Shown here one piece after another: positions 17,875 to 26,429 of a stretch of DNA of 64,000 nucleotides (the first letter of the stretch is position 1; every line of letters starts with the position of its first letter). Location: contig NZ_FNKO01000002.1 of NCBI RefSeq assembly GCF_900100925.1, positions 2,294,001 to 2,358,000 on the forward strand, given 5' to 3'. The stretch comes from Actinopolyspora saharensis. GTDB taxonomy: Bacteria; Actinomycetota; Actinomycetes; Mycobacteriales; Pseudonocardiaceae. The translations under genes and the position numbers were made by a program. The notes under the pieces are model-generated. The model worked only from the letters and a program-made list of their open reading frames with translations. It had not been told where the DNA came from and did no database searches.

Positions 17875-19197
17875 ATGGCTGGTAAATCCGATCCCACCCG
17901 GATTCTCATTCTCGGCGGCGGCTACGTCGGCATGTACACCGCGTTGCGCCTGCAGTCCAAGCTCGGCCGCCGTGAGGCTTCGGTGACGGTCGTCGACCCT
18001 CAGCCGCACATGACCTACCAGCCCTTCCTGCCGGAAGCGGCGGCGGGCAACGTTGAGCCCCGTCACGTGGTAGCGCCGTTGCGACGAGTGTTGAAGCGGT
18101 GTCATGTCCTCACCGCACGTGTCACGGAAATCAACAAGGAAAAGCGATCGGTCACTGTGGAGGACGCCGAGGGCATCGCCAGTGACCTGGGCTACGACGT
18201 GCTCGTTGTCGCGCTCGGATCGGTCTCGCGCCTGCTGCCGATCCCGGGTCTGCCCGAACAGGGCATCGGGCTCAAGACCGTCGGTGAGGCGATCTATCTG
18301 CGCAACCACGTGTTGGCGAAGATGGACGCGGCCGCGAACACCTCCGATCCGGAGCTGCGCAAACGACTGCTGACCTTCACCTTCGTCGGTGGCGGTTACG
18401 CGGGTACCGAGGCCCTGGCCGAGCTCGAGGACATGGCCAGGTACGCCACCCGCTACTACGAGTCCATCGAGCGGGACGACATGCGGTGGTCGCTGATCGA
18501 GGCGGCGGGCCGCATCATGCCCGAGGTGAGCGAGAAGATGGGCGTCTACACCGTGAAGGCGCTCGAGGACCGCGACATCAAGGTCTACCTGAACACCTTC
18601 CTGAAGTCGGTGGAGAACGGTCACGCCGTGCTCTCCGACGGCACCGAGTTCGACACCGACACCCTGGTGTGGAACGCGGGCGTCAAGGCCAACCCCGTGC
18701 TGAAGAACAGCGATCTCCCGCTGGACGAGCGGGGCAGGATCAAGGCCACCTCGCACCTGCAGGTCGAGGGCAACCCCGAGATCTGGGCGGCGGGCGACTG
18801 CGCGGCGGTGCCCGACCTGTCCAAGACGGAGGAGGACCCCAACGCCACCTGCGCTCCGTCGGCCCAGCACGCGGTTCGCCAGGCGCACCAGCTGGCCAAG
18901 AACGTCATCTCCTCGATGCGCGGCCGCAAGACCGGCGAGTACTACCACCGCAACGCGGGGTCGGTCGCCGGGCTCGGGCTCTACAAGGGAGTCGCCGACG
19001 TCTACGGCTTCAAGGCCAAGGGAATCATCGCGTGGTTCATGCACCGCACCTACCACGTGAGCAAGATGCCCACCTTCAACAGGAAGGCCAGGATCATCAT
19101 CGACTGGACCCTCGCGTTCCTGTTCCGCCGCGAGGTCGTCTCGATGGGGCAGATCCAGAATCCGCGGGCGGACTTCAAGCGTGCCGCCTCGAGCTGA
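17875..19197 (+). CDS. ndh: Type II NADH dehydrogenase (NDH-2)
   Basis: Membrane-associated, non-proton-pumping NADH:menaquinone oxidoreductase of 440 residues. The FAD-binding Rossmann motif is RILILGGGYVGMYTALRLQ at the N-terminus; the NAD-binding motif is FTFVGGGYAGTEALAELE near 165. IWAAGDCAAVPD is the second FAD motif. The C-terminal amphipathic region around 375-425 includes KGIIAWFMHRTYH. ATG 17875 starts the first coding-like stretch; the open frame upstream does not resemble the family. A stem-loop follows at 19218-19252. Confidence 0.93.
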   Translation: MAGKSDPTRILILGGGYVGMYTALRLQSKLGRREASVTVVDPQPHMTYQPFLPEAAAGNVEPRHVVAPLRRVLKRCHVLTARVTEINKEKRSVTVEDAEGIASDLGYDVLVVALGSVSRLLPIPGLPEQGIGLKTVGEAIYLRNHVLAKMDAAANTSDPELRKRLLTFTFVGGGYAGTEALAELEDMARYATRYYESIERDDMRWSLIEAAGRIMPEVSEKMGVYTVKALEDRDIKVYLNTFLKSVENGHAVLSDGTEFDTDTLVWNAGVKANPVLKNSDLPLDERGRIKATSHLQVEGNPEIWAAGDCAAVPDLSKTEEDPNATCAPSAQHAVRQAHQLAKNVISSMRGRKTGEYYHRNAGSVAGLGLYKGVADVYGFKAKGIIAWFMHRTYHVSKMPTFNRKARIIIDWTLAFLFRREVVSMGQIQNPRADFKRAASS

Positions 19198-19217
19198 GTC
19201 CTCCCCGCGCGGGAGCG

Positions 19218-19252
19218 GAGGCCGTGTGCCGGTTCGCCCGGCGCGCGGCCTC
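19218..19252 (+). terminator. Terminator hairpin of ndh
   Basis: GAGGCCG (19218-19224) pairs with CGGCCTC (19246-19252); an inner GCCGG/CCGGC stem closes the loop. It lies 20 bases after the ndh stop. Confidence 0.7.
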
Positions 19253-19505
19253 GTGTGTACGGTTTCCCGCACTGCTGACCTTCCGTGGTTACCGGCTGTC
19301 ACTCGTTCCGCGAGTAGCACCCATCAGTGTGTTTAAATTAGCTCGTATGGAGTAAAGACTCCGTTGCTTTGCACGTGGAGTTACTGCGGTTGCTCCAGAT
19401 GGCGGTTTCCTCCGCGTTGGAACCAACGGCACGATCGGAACGTCCTAAGGAAGCCAGGTGTGGGCTGGTCGTGACGCGTGTCGTCGGCGACGATTCCAAC
19501 GGCGA
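19253..19505. other. Gap between ndh and the tRNA, no gene seen
   Basis: No protein-coding stretch seen. It contains an unusually AT-rich patch (about 19328-19345, with TTTAAATTAG) followed by the small hairpin GGAGT-AAAG-ACTCC. This patch may hold the tRNA promoter. Confidence 0.4.
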
Positions 19506-19579
19506 GCCCCCGTAGCCCAATGGGCAGAGGCAGACGACTTAAAATCGTCGTAGTGTCGGTTCGAGTCCGACCGGGGGCA
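19506..19579 (+). tRNA. tRNA with UAA anticodon and short variable loop
   Basis: 74-base cloverleaf. Acceptor GCCCCCG/CGGGGGC (7 perfect pairs). The D arm is weak (GCC/GGC). Anticodon stem GACGA/TCGTC with loop CTTAAAA, giving anticodon TAA at 19540-19542. Variable loop GTAGT (5 bases). T arm GTCGG-TTCGAGT-CCGAC. Discriminator A; CCA is not encoded in full (CCG follows). The anticodon reads UUA (Leu), but bacterial tRNA-Leu normally has a long class II variable arm, which is absent. The molecule is a well-formed tRNA; its amino acid is uncertain. Confidence 0.85.
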
Positions 19580-19799
19580 CCGCTACTCACCAGTGAGAAC
19601 GATGAGCGCGAGGACGCCCCGATCACTGCCTCGTCCCAGCGCTCGTCTCAGTCCCCTCCGAAGGGACCCGGTCGACTCCCGATCCGAGCGGTCCGAGCGA
19701 GCGGTGCGGCAGCGATGGGGGACGCGTGCTGCTCGCCGCCGGCGAGTGTGCGTCCGCGCACGTCCGCACTCGACCGGTTCATGGACGAACACCGCGCTG

Positions 19800-19972
19800 T
19801 TAGGCTGTCCGCGCCAGTCAACCCGTGATGGGCCAGGGAATCCGGTGCGAATCCGGAGCTGACGCGCAGCGGTGTGAGGGACGGGCGGAGCAACGGCCAC
19901 TGGGGACACTCCCGGGAAGGCGCTTTCCGCCCGGAGGATCTCGAGCCCGAAAACCTGCTGGCACCCGCCGAA
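19800..19972 (+). promoter_or_regulatory. Cobalamin riboswitch
   Basis: Conserved blocks in order: GGGAATCCGGTGCGAATCCG, GCTGACGCGCAGCGGT, GCCACTGG, and a B12-box-like segment AGCCCGAAAACCTGCTGGC near 19943-19962. Located in the 5' leader of the btuF-like gene. By family knowledge, adenosyl- or methylcobalamin binding lowers expression of the downstream uptake genes. Boundaries are approximate. Confidence 0.9.
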
Positions 19973-20003
19973 CCAGCGGTTCGCATCCGAACCGGCGGTT
20001 CGA
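19969..20003 (+). promoter_or_regulatory. Tandem small hairpins after the riboswitch
   Basis: Two similar hairpins, CGAACCAGCGGTTTCG and CGAACCGGCGGTTCG, lie between the B12 box and the ribosome site AGAGGAA. They are candidates for the expression platform; no U-tract follows, so translational control is more likely than termination. Confidence 0.4.
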
Positions 20004-20049
20004 ATGCCCGCGAGGCTCCGCGCTCGAGCCTTCCGACGGAGAGGAACCT

Positions 20050-21075
20050 ATGCGTGGACCGTCCCGGTCACTGTCGCTGTGCTGTCTCACGCTGCTCACA
20101 GCAGGTCTGCTCACCGCCTGCGGCGGTGGATCCCCCGACTCCTCCGGGCGGAGCGCGCCCGGGTACCCGCGAACCGTCGAGAACTGCGGCAGGCAGGTCA
20201 CCCTCGACGCCCCGCCCGAACGGGCCGTCTCACTGGACCAGGGATCCACCGAGATCCTGCTCTCCCTCGGCCTGGCCGACCGCGTGGCGGGCACGGCGAC
20301 CTGGACCGACCCGGTGCTGAAGTCCCTGGAGGAGGCCAACTCCGGGGTCCCCCGGCTCGCCGACGACACCCCCTCCTACGAGCGGGTGCTGGCCGAGGAA
20401 CCGGACTTCGTCTCGGCCTCGTTCGAGAGCACCGTGAGCCGGGTCGCCTCACGGGAGAAGTTCGCGCAGCTCGGCGTTCCCACCTACGTGGCCCCCGCGG
20501 ACTGCGCCAAGAACAACGCCGGGGACGGGGACGGCTCGCGCTCCGAGCAGCTGCGGATGGACCGGATCTACCAGGAGGTCGAGGACCTCGCGCGGATGTT
20601 CGACGTCGAGCAGCGCGGCGCGGAACTGGTCGACGAGCTGCGGAGCAGGATCACCGCGGCCACCGAGGACATCGATGCCTCCGGAGTGAGCGTGCTCTAC
20701 TGGTTCGCCAACAAGGAGTCGCCGTACATGGCGGGCTGCTGCGGCGCGCCGGGGATCATCACCGACAGGATCGGCGCGCGGAACGTCTTCGACGACACGC
20801 ACCAGGAGTGGCCGCAGATCAACTGGGAGACGGTGGCCGAGCGGAATCCGGACGTGCTCGTGCTCGGCGACCTCACCCGCGAGAGCCAAACCGCGGAGGA
20901 AGCCGAGCAGAAGATCCGGTTCCTGGAGTCCAACCCGGTCACCAAGCACATGGACGCGGTGCGCAACGAGCGCTACATCAAGCTGAGCGGGGCCGCGATG
21001 AACCCGTCGATCCGCACCGTGAACGGAGTGGAGCGGGTGGCCGCCAAGCTGCGCGAGTTCGGTCTCGTCGAATGA
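20050..21075 (+). CDS. btuF: Cobalamin-type ABC transporter substrate-binding lipoprotein
   Basis: TroA-fold binding protein of 341 residues. Lipobox LLTAC with Cys24. The conserved start of the mature domain is VENCGRQVTLDAPPERAVSLDQGSTEILLSLG, and later NPDVLVLGDLT and FLESNPVTKHMDAVRNERYI. The riboswitch upstream and the btuCD-type genes downstream point to B12 or another corrinoid as substrate. Sequence alone cannot exclude a siderophore, and similar proteins are sometimes annotated as F420-precursor transporters. ATG 20050 has GAGGAA six bases upstream. It overlaps the permease gene by four bases. Confidence 0.82.
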   Translation: MRGPSRSLSLCCLTLLTAGLLTACGGGSPDSSGRSAPGYPRTVENCGRQVTLDAPPERAVSLDQGSTEILLSLGLADRVAGTATWTDPVLKSLEEANSGVPRLADDTPSYERVLAEEPDFVSASFESTVSRVASREKFAQLGVPTYVAPADCAKNNAGDGDGSRSEQLRMDRIYQEVEDLARMFDVEQRGAELVDELRSRITAATEDIDASGVSVLYWFANKESPYMAGCCGAPGIITDRIGARNVFDDTHQEWPQINWETVAERNPDVLVLGDLTRESQTAEEAEQKIRFLESNPVTKHMDAVRNERYIKLSGAAMNPSIRTVNGVERVAAKLREFGLVE

Positions 21076-22109
21076 GGTCGCCACTCACCCGCTCGGGCGG
21101 GGTGGGCACCACGGCCCTCTGGTTGGGCGGGCTGGTCCTGCTGTGCCTGTCCGTGGCCTTCACCATCACGATAGGACCGGCCGACATCGCGGTGCCGAAC
21201 GTGTGGGCGGTGGTGGCCGACCACCTCGGCCTGGGCGACTCCGGGCTCTCGCTGATCCGCGAGGGGATCATCTGGAACCTGCGGCTGCCCCGGACGGTGC
21301 TGGCCGCCGTCTGCGGGGCCGGGCTCGGACTGTGCGGCGTGGTCATGCAGTCCCTGCTGCGCAACCCGCTGGCCGACCCCTACGTGCTGGGGATCTCCTC
21401 GGGCGCTTCCACGGGGGCCGTGTCGGTGGTGGTGCTGGGGCTCGGCAGCGGAGTGGCCACGCTCTCGCTCGGAGCCTTCCTCGGTTCGCTGTGCTCGTTC
21501 ACGCTGGTGCTCGTGCTGAGCCACGTCGTGGGCGGCACGGCCGACCGCGTGATCCTGTCCGGCGTGGCGGCCATGCAGTTGTTCTCGGCGCTGACCTCGT
21601 TCGTGGTCATGTCGGCCGGCGACGCCGAGCAGACCCGGAGCGTGCTGTTCTGGTTGCTGGGCTCGCTGTCCGGAACCGGGTGGTTCGACGTGGCCTCGTG
21701 CCTGCTCGCGCTGATCGTGGTGCTGCTGGTGTGCCTGGCCAGGGCCACCGCGCTGGACGCGTTCACCTTCGGGCAGGACGCCGCCGCCTCGCTCGGCGTC
21801 TCCGTGACCCGCACCAGGACGGTGCTGCTGATCGCGACCGCGTTGCTCACGGCGACCCTGGTCAGCTCGGCGGGCGCGATCGGCTTCGTCGGACTCGTGC
21901 TGCCGCACGCCGCTCGGGCCCTGGTCGGATCGGGTCATCGCGGCTTGCTGCCGACCACCGCGCTGGCCGGGGCGATCTTCCTGGTGTGGATCGACACGAT
22001 CGCGCGCACCGCGCTCGACCCGAAGGAGATCCCGGTGGGGGTGATGACCTCGTTGATCGGTGTTCCCGCCTTCGTGGTCATCCTCTACCGCACCCGCAAG
22101 ACGAGTTGA
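21072..22109 (+). CDS. btuC: FecCD/BtuC-type ABC transporter permease
   Basis: 345-residue inner-membrane permease with about ten membrane segments. Family features: IIWNLRLPRTVLAAVCGAGLGLCGVVMQSLLRNPLADPYVLGIS near the N-terminus, and GAIGFVGLVLPHAARALVG, the ATPase-coupling loop, in the C-terminal part. Starts at ATG 21072 in an ATGA overlap with btuF. The open frame begins 1.07 kb further upstream but there it only shadows btuF. Confidence 0.92.
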   Translation: MRSPLTRSGGVGTTALWLGGLVLLCLSVAFTITIGPADIAVPNVWAVVADHLGLGDSGLSLIREGIIWNLRLPRTVLAAVCGAGLGLCGVVMQSLLRNPLADPYVLGISSGASTGAVSVVVLGLGSGVATLSLGAFLGSLCSFTLVLVLSHVVGGTADRVILSGVAAMQLFSALTSFVVMSAGDAEQTRSVLFWLLGSLSGTGWFDVASCLLALIVVLLVCLARATALDAFTFGQDAAASLGVSVTRTRTVLLIATALLTATLVSSAGAIGFVGLVLPHAARALVGSGHRGLLPTTALAGAIFLVWIDTIARTALDPKEIPVGVMTSLIGVPAFVVILYRTRKTS

Positions 22110-22131
22110 TCGCGAGAAGGGGGACGGCGCC

Positions 22132-22911
22132 GTGGGATTGCTCGCCGACCGGGTTTCCTGGCACGTCGGCGGCAGGTTGATCGTCGACGAGGTCAGCCTC
22201 GAGCCCGAGCCCGGCTCGACCGTCGGGCTGCTGGGGCCCAACGGCTCCGGCAAGTCGACCCTGTTGCGGCTGCTGTCCGGAGTGCGCGGCGCTTCGTCCG
22301 GGGAGGTCCGACTCGACGGCGTGCGGATTGACCGGGTGGGGCGCAGGAACGTCGCCCGCAAGGTCGGACTCGTGGAGCAGCAGGCCGACACCGGGGTGGA
22401 CATGAACGTGCTCGACGTCGTCCGACTGGGTCGGGTCCCGCACCGGCGTGCCTGGGCGGCGGAGACGGCCGCCGACGAGGAGGCCGTTCGCTCCGCTCTC
22501 GAGTACACGGAGCTGTCGGACAAGGCGCGGCGCTCCTGGCACACGCTGTCCGGTGGTGAGCGCCAGCGGGTGCAGATCGCGCGTGCCCTGGCCCAGCAGC
22601 CGCGGGAGCTGCTGCTCGACGAGCCGACCAACCACCTGGACATCCGGCACCAGCTCGAACTGCTCGGTCTCGTGGTGCGCATCCCGGTGACCAGCGTGCT
22701 GGCGCTGCACGACCTGAACCTGGCCGCCATGTTCTGCGACCAGCTGATCGTGCTGCGGGAGGGCAGGGCGGTGACCTCGGGCAAGCCCTCCGAGGTGCTC
22801 ACGCCGGAGCTCATAGCCGATGTCTACGACGTGCGGGCCGGGGTCTCCCCGGACGGTCCGGAGGGGCGCCCCGCGGTCCGCTTCTTCCCCGGCAAGCCCT
22901 CGGAGCGCTGA
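22132..22911 (+). CDS. btuD: Cobalamin-type ABC transporter ATPase
   Basis: 259-residue ATPase completing btuFCD. Walker A LLGPNGSGKSTLLRLLSG, signature HTLSGGERQRVQIARALAQ, Walker B ELLLDEPTNHLDIRHQ and the switch His in LALHDLNLAAMF are intact. GTG 22132 has GAGAAGGGGG upstream and gives the conserved N-terminus GLLADRVSW. A hairpin follows the gene. Confidence 0.92.
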   Translation: MGLLADRVSWHVGGRLIVDEVSLEPEPGSTVGLLGPNGSGKSTLLRLLSGVRGASSGEVRLDGVRIDRVGRRNVARKVGLVEQQADTGVDMNVLDVVRLGRVPHRRAWAAETAADEEAVRSALEYTELSDKARRSWHTLSGGERQRVQIARALAQQPRELLLDEPTNHLDIRHQLELLGLVVRIPVTSVLALHDLNLAAMFCDQLIVLREGRAVTSGKPSEVLTPELIADVYDVRAGVSPDGPEGRPAVRFFPGKPSER

Positions 22912-22932
22912 GCAGAGCGCCGGGCCCCGCGA

Positions 22933-22966
22933 GCGGGTGCGGAACGGTTCCACCGGGCGCACCCGC
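22933..22966 (+). terminator. Terminator hairpin of btuFCD
   Basis: GCGGGTGCG (22933-22941) and CGCACCCGC (22958-22966), 9 pairs, just after the btuD stop and before the convergent FMN reductase gene. Confidence 0.6.
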
Positions 22967-23015
22967 CCGCGATTCAGCCCCTGAGGTCCGCTGCCCCCCC
23001 GCGAGGGCGGCTGGT

Positions 23016-23600
23016 TCAGCCGAGGTAGGGGCGCTTCTCCTTGGCCTCGACCAGCGCGCGGGCCCACCAGGCCAGGTCCTCGAACATCGTCTTGGCCGCG
23101 GTGCTGCTGCCCGCCTGGTCCACCGGAGCGCCCTCCTCGTCGAAGGCCGATTGGCCCCCGTGGAAGCTGACCGTGTCGCGCACGGTCGTGGCGCGCACCT
23201 CGGCGAAGACCTGACGCAGGTTCTCCACGGCGTGCAGGCCACCGGCGATGCCTCCGTAGGAGACCAGTCCGACGGGCTTGGCGTACCACTCGACCTTGTG
23301 GTGGTCGATCACGTTCTTCAGCGCGGCGGGGAAGCTGCGGTTGTACTCGGGGGTGACCACGACGAAGGCGTCGGCTGCGCCGAGCCGCCGCCGCAGCTCC
23401 TCGGCCGATCCCCGGCAGCCGGGGATCGGCTCGCCGGTCATGTCGAGGGACAGCCGGAACTCGGCCAGGTCGATCAGGTCGACCTCGAACTGCTCGAACC
23501 GTTCTGCTTCGCTCGCGACCCAGCGGCCGACGGTGGGGCCGAAGCGGCCTTGACGGACGCTGCCGATGATCACGGCGAGGCGGAGGGCGTTCGAACTCAT
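23016..23600 (-). CDS. NADPH-dependent FMN reductase family protein
   Basis: Flavodoxin-fold oxidoreductase of 194 residues. FMN phosphate loop GSVRQGRFGPTVGRW; the family block VVTPEYNRSFPAALKNVIDH near 85-105 and GLVSYGGIAGGLHAVENLR follow. Likely reduces FMN, quinones or xenobiotics with NADPH. The promoter has MerR-type geometry (see 23655-23685), which suggests induction by redox or chemical stress; the regulator is not in the window. Confidence 0.88.
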   Translation of the reverse strand: MSSNALRLAVIIGSVRQGRFGPTVGRWVASEAERFEQFEVDLIDLAEFRLSLDMTGEPIPGCRGSAEELRRRLGAADAFVVVTPEYNRSFPAALKNVIDHHKVEWYAKPVGLVSYGGIAGGLHAVENLRQVFAEVRATTVRDTVSFHGGQSAFDEEGAPVDQAGSSTAAKTMFEDLAWWARALVEAKEKRPYLG

Positions 23601-23654
23601 GGTGCTCCTTCGTTCTCGGGAAACCGGTCGGTTCCGGCTGCGGCGACGCGAGCC

Positions 23655-23685
23655 AAACTAGGACTTCGATTAAGGTTCAAGTCAA
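23655..23685 (-). promoter_or_regulatory. MerR-type promoter with 19-base spacer
   Basis: On the minus strand TTGACT (23680-23685) and TAGTTT (23655-23660) are separated by 19 bases rather than 17. The spacer carries an imperfect inverted repeat with GACTT and AAGTC ends. This is the arrangement used by MerR/SoxR-family activators. It lies about 55 bases upstream of the FMN reductase start. Confidence 0.5.
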
Positions 23686-24097
23686 CTCTTCGGCGGAGAC
23701 TTCGCCGGGAAGAGCTCTTTCCCGGTGTCCGCTGTGATCTCCGCGTCCTTCCGGGGTGTCCGCGCTCGGCAGGCCGCGCGTACAATCACGTGGGTGACCA
23801 GCGCCGTGCTCTCCGACTTCGGAGGGGTCCCGCGGGCGACTCCGCATGAGATCTCCCGCGCGGTCCGCCCGTGAGCGCGGGCCCGCTGAGCCCGCGCCGG
23901 TCGGATCGGGGCGTTTCGGGAGACCATCTCCGGGCGGTCCGGTGTCGCGCGGTCGAGGCGGCTGTGGGGGTTCCCGCGCGTCGTGATCGGATTCGGTCGT
24001 GGCACCCTGGCAGGGCTGAGCCCTGCGGTGCGTACGGGGTGCGGTTGTGCAGGTGAAGCCCGGAGGAGCACGCCGGGCGACGACCAGGAGTGAATGA
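23686..24097. other. Divergent gap between FMN reductase and yidC-like genes
   Basis: About 410 bases with no supported gene; short open frames here have no recognisable similarity. The stretch presumably holds the yidC promoter and a long leader; CCAGGAGTGAATGA before GTG 24098 serves as ribosome site. Confidence 0.4.
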
Positions 24098-25291
24098 GTG
24101 GCGGACTTCTTCGGCTTTATCCTCTACCCGGTGTCGGCCATCCTGTGGTTCTGGCACGCGATCTTCGGCGCGCTGTTCGGGAAGGACCAGGGCATCAGCT
24201 GGGTGCTCGCGGTCTTCTTCCTGGTGTTCACCCTGCGCGTCCTGCTGCTCAAGCCCGCGCTGAGCCAGATCCGCGCGGGGCGGAAGATGCAGAAGTTCGC
24301 CCCGCAGATGCAGAAGATCCGCGAAAAATACAAGAACGACCGCCAGAAGATGATGCAGGAGATGCAGAAGATGCAGTCCGAGCAGGGGGTCAATCCCCTG
24401 GGCGGCTGCCTTCCGGCTCTCGTGCAGATTCCGGTCTTCCTGAGCCTTTTCCACGTGCTGCGGAGCTTCAAGCCGGACGAGGACAGCAACTTCGTGTTCG
24501 GCCAGGAGGGCGTCACCTCCTTCATCAACGCCGACATCTTCGGGGCCAAGCTCTCCAACACCATCACCCAGTCCGAGCAGCAGCTGGAGGCCTTCGGGAC
24601 GAGCAGGCCCGAGATGATCGCGGTGGGGATCCCGCTGATGATCGTCGCGTCGGTGGCCACCTTCTTCACGATGCGCATGTCGATGAAGCGGCAGTCGGAC
24701 GCGGCCATGGCCAATCCCCAGAGCGCGATGATGGGCAAGGTCATGATGTACCTCGCCCCGATCGGCGCGCTGGTCTCGGGCTGGTTCCTGCCGATGGCCG
24801 TGCTGTTCTACTGGCTGGCCAACAACGTGTGGACGCTCGGCCAGCAGCACTTCCTCACCAACAAGGTGGATCGCGAGGAGCAGCGCCAGAAGGAGCGCGA
24901 CCTCGAGGCCAAGAAGGAGGCTCCCCGCCCCAAGCCCGGGCAGAAGCCGAAGCGCTCGGGCGAGTCGGCCACCGCGGTCGAGGGAACCGTCGTGGAGGAC
25001 TCGACCCCCGAGGTGTCCGAGAACGGGACGGGCTCCGAGGGCGGTTCCGGCAAGCAGGGGAGTTCTTCCGGTGCCGGGGCGAAGAAGTCCGGTTCCGGGG
25101 CCAAGACGAGCTCCGCGGGCAAGTCGAGCTCCGGGGCCAAGTCGAACGGGACGCCGGGCGGCAAGTCGAGCGGTGGTTCGAAGGGCGGTGCCAAGTCCGC
25201 TGGTGGTGCCTCCGGAAAGAAGGGGCCGCAGCAGAAGAGCCGTTCCGGCAAGCAGTCCGCGGCGCAGCGGAGCCAGAAGAAACGCCGCTGA
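24098..25291 (+). CDS. yidC: YidC/Oxa1-family membrane insertase
   Basis: 397-residue insertase placing proteins in the inner membrane, alone or with SecYEG. N-terminal segment ILYPVSAILWFWHAIFG; cytoplasmic hairpin with FAPQMQKIREKY and Lys/Met-rich QKMMQEMQKMQSEQG; the core signature is NPLGGCLPALVQIPVFLSLFHVL. Five membrane segments in total. The C-terminal ~110 residues are a Ser/Gly/Lys-rich basic tail (AKKSGSGAK-type repeats), which may contact ribosomes. It is not next to rnpA-rpmH as at oriC, so it could be a second paralogue. GTG 24098. Confidence 0.92.
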   Translation: MADFFGFILYPVSAILWFWHAIFGALFGKDQGISWVLAVFFLVFTLRVLLLKPALSQIRAGRKMQKFAPQMQKIREKYKNDRQKMMQEMQKMQSEQGVNPLGGCLPALVQIPVFLSLFHVLRSFKPDEDSNFVFGQEGVTSFINADIFGAKLSNTITQSEQQLEAFGTSRPEMIAVGIPLMIVASVATFFTMRMSMKRQSDAAMANPQSAMMGKVMMYLAPIGALVSGWFLPMAVLFYWLANNVWTLGQQHFLTNKVDREEQRQKERDLEAKKEAPRPKPGQKPKRSGESATAVEGTVVEDSTPEVSENGTGSEGGSGKQGSSSGAGAKKSGSGAKTSSAGKSSSGAKSNGTPGGKSSGGSKGGAKSAGGASGKKGPQQKSRSGKQSAAQRSQKKRR

Positions 25292-25478
25292 ATCCGCGTG
25301 ACGTGGAGCACCTCCTCCGGGGGTTTTCGCGCGCTCGCCGGGGATCTCTCGATCGGTCGGGTGAGGTGGTGGGGGAAATCCTCGAATGCGGGTAAAGTGT
25401 TTTTTACGTGACATGGAACCGTGCGCGGTTCTCGATCGTTGTAACGGGTGACGGCGCACGCACGCCCGGGAGGATGAG

Positions 25479-26270
25479 TTGCGCACAAGCAGTAACCCTG
25501 CGTTCAAGAACCTGCCCAAGGGTGGGTACGCGAACTTCAACTACGGCCAGCCCCCCGGGGGCTCGTTCGGTGGAGGCGGACAGGCCACTGCCCCCAAGCA
25601 GGCCGGACGTCCGCTGACCATCGACGATGTCGTGACCAAGACGGCCACCACGCTGGCGATCACGATCGGTACCGCGGCCGCGACCTACTTCATCGCCGGG
25701 CCGCAGGCCATGGCGCTGGCGCTGCCCGCGGCGATCGTCGGATTCGTGCTGGCGCTGGTCAACATCTTCAAGAAGAAGGTCAGCCCCGCGCTGGTGATCG
25801 CCTACTCGGCGGTCGAGGGCGTGTTCCTCGGCGGGATCAGCTTCATGTTCGCCGCGATGGTCAATCCAGCCATCATCGTGCAGGCGATAGCGGGCACGAT
25901 GGGTGTGTTCGCCGCCATGCTGGTGGTCTACAAGACCGGGGCCATCCGGGTGACGCCCAAGCTGACCAAGTGGATCATCGGGGCCGCGGCGGGCGCCTTC
26001 ACGCTGATGCTGATCAACCTCGTCGCCGGCTTCTTCGTCGAGGGCGGTATCGGCATCAGGGACGGTGGTCCACTGGCCATCGGCTTCAGCCTGCTGTGCA
26101 TCGGCATCGCCGCGTTCGTCTTCCTGCTGGACTTCGACGCGGCAGACCAGGCCATCAAGAGTGGTGTGGACGCCCAGTACTCCTGGTACATCGCCTTCAG
26201 CCTGATGGTCACGCTGATCTGGCTCTACCTGGAGATCCTGCGGTTGCTGTCCTACCTGCAGAACGACTGA
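25479..26270 (+). CDS. Bax inhibitor-1/YccA family membrane protein
   Basis: 263-residue protein. A Gly/Pro/Gln-rich cytoplasmic N-terminus (about 40 residues) is followed by LTIDDVVTKTATTLAITIGTAAATYFI and seven predicted membrane segments; the last part, ALSLMVTLIWLYLEILRLLSYLQND-like, is typical of the actinobacterial branch. Members are proposed calcium- or proton-linked channels; the role in actinomycetes is unknown. TTG 25479 has GGGAGGA upstream. Confidence 0.86.
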   Translation: MRTSSNPAFKNLPKGGYANFNYGQPPGGSFGGGGQATAPKQAGRPLTIDDVVTKTATTLAITIGTAAATYFIAGPQAMALALPAAIVGFVLALVNIFKKKVSPALVIAYSAVEGVFLGGISFMFAAMVNPAIIVQAIAGTMGVFAAMLVVYKTGAIRVTPKLTKWIIGAAAGAFTLMLINLVAGFFVEGGIGIRDGGPLAIGFSLLCIGIAAFVFLLDFDAADQAIKSGVDAQYSWYIAFSLMVTLIWLYLEILRLLSYLQND

Positions 26271-26429
26271 CCGAACGTCCAGCAGAGCCCTTCCAGGGCG
26301 TTCGCTCGTGGGGAGGTCCCGGCGCGGGGCCTCCCCACGAATCGTTGCGTCACAGTTTCGCCGGCGCGTCTCGTCGGGTGGGGTTCGTCGGGAGCACTCC
26401 GGCGACCCCTACCCGTGCTCGGGCCGGCC

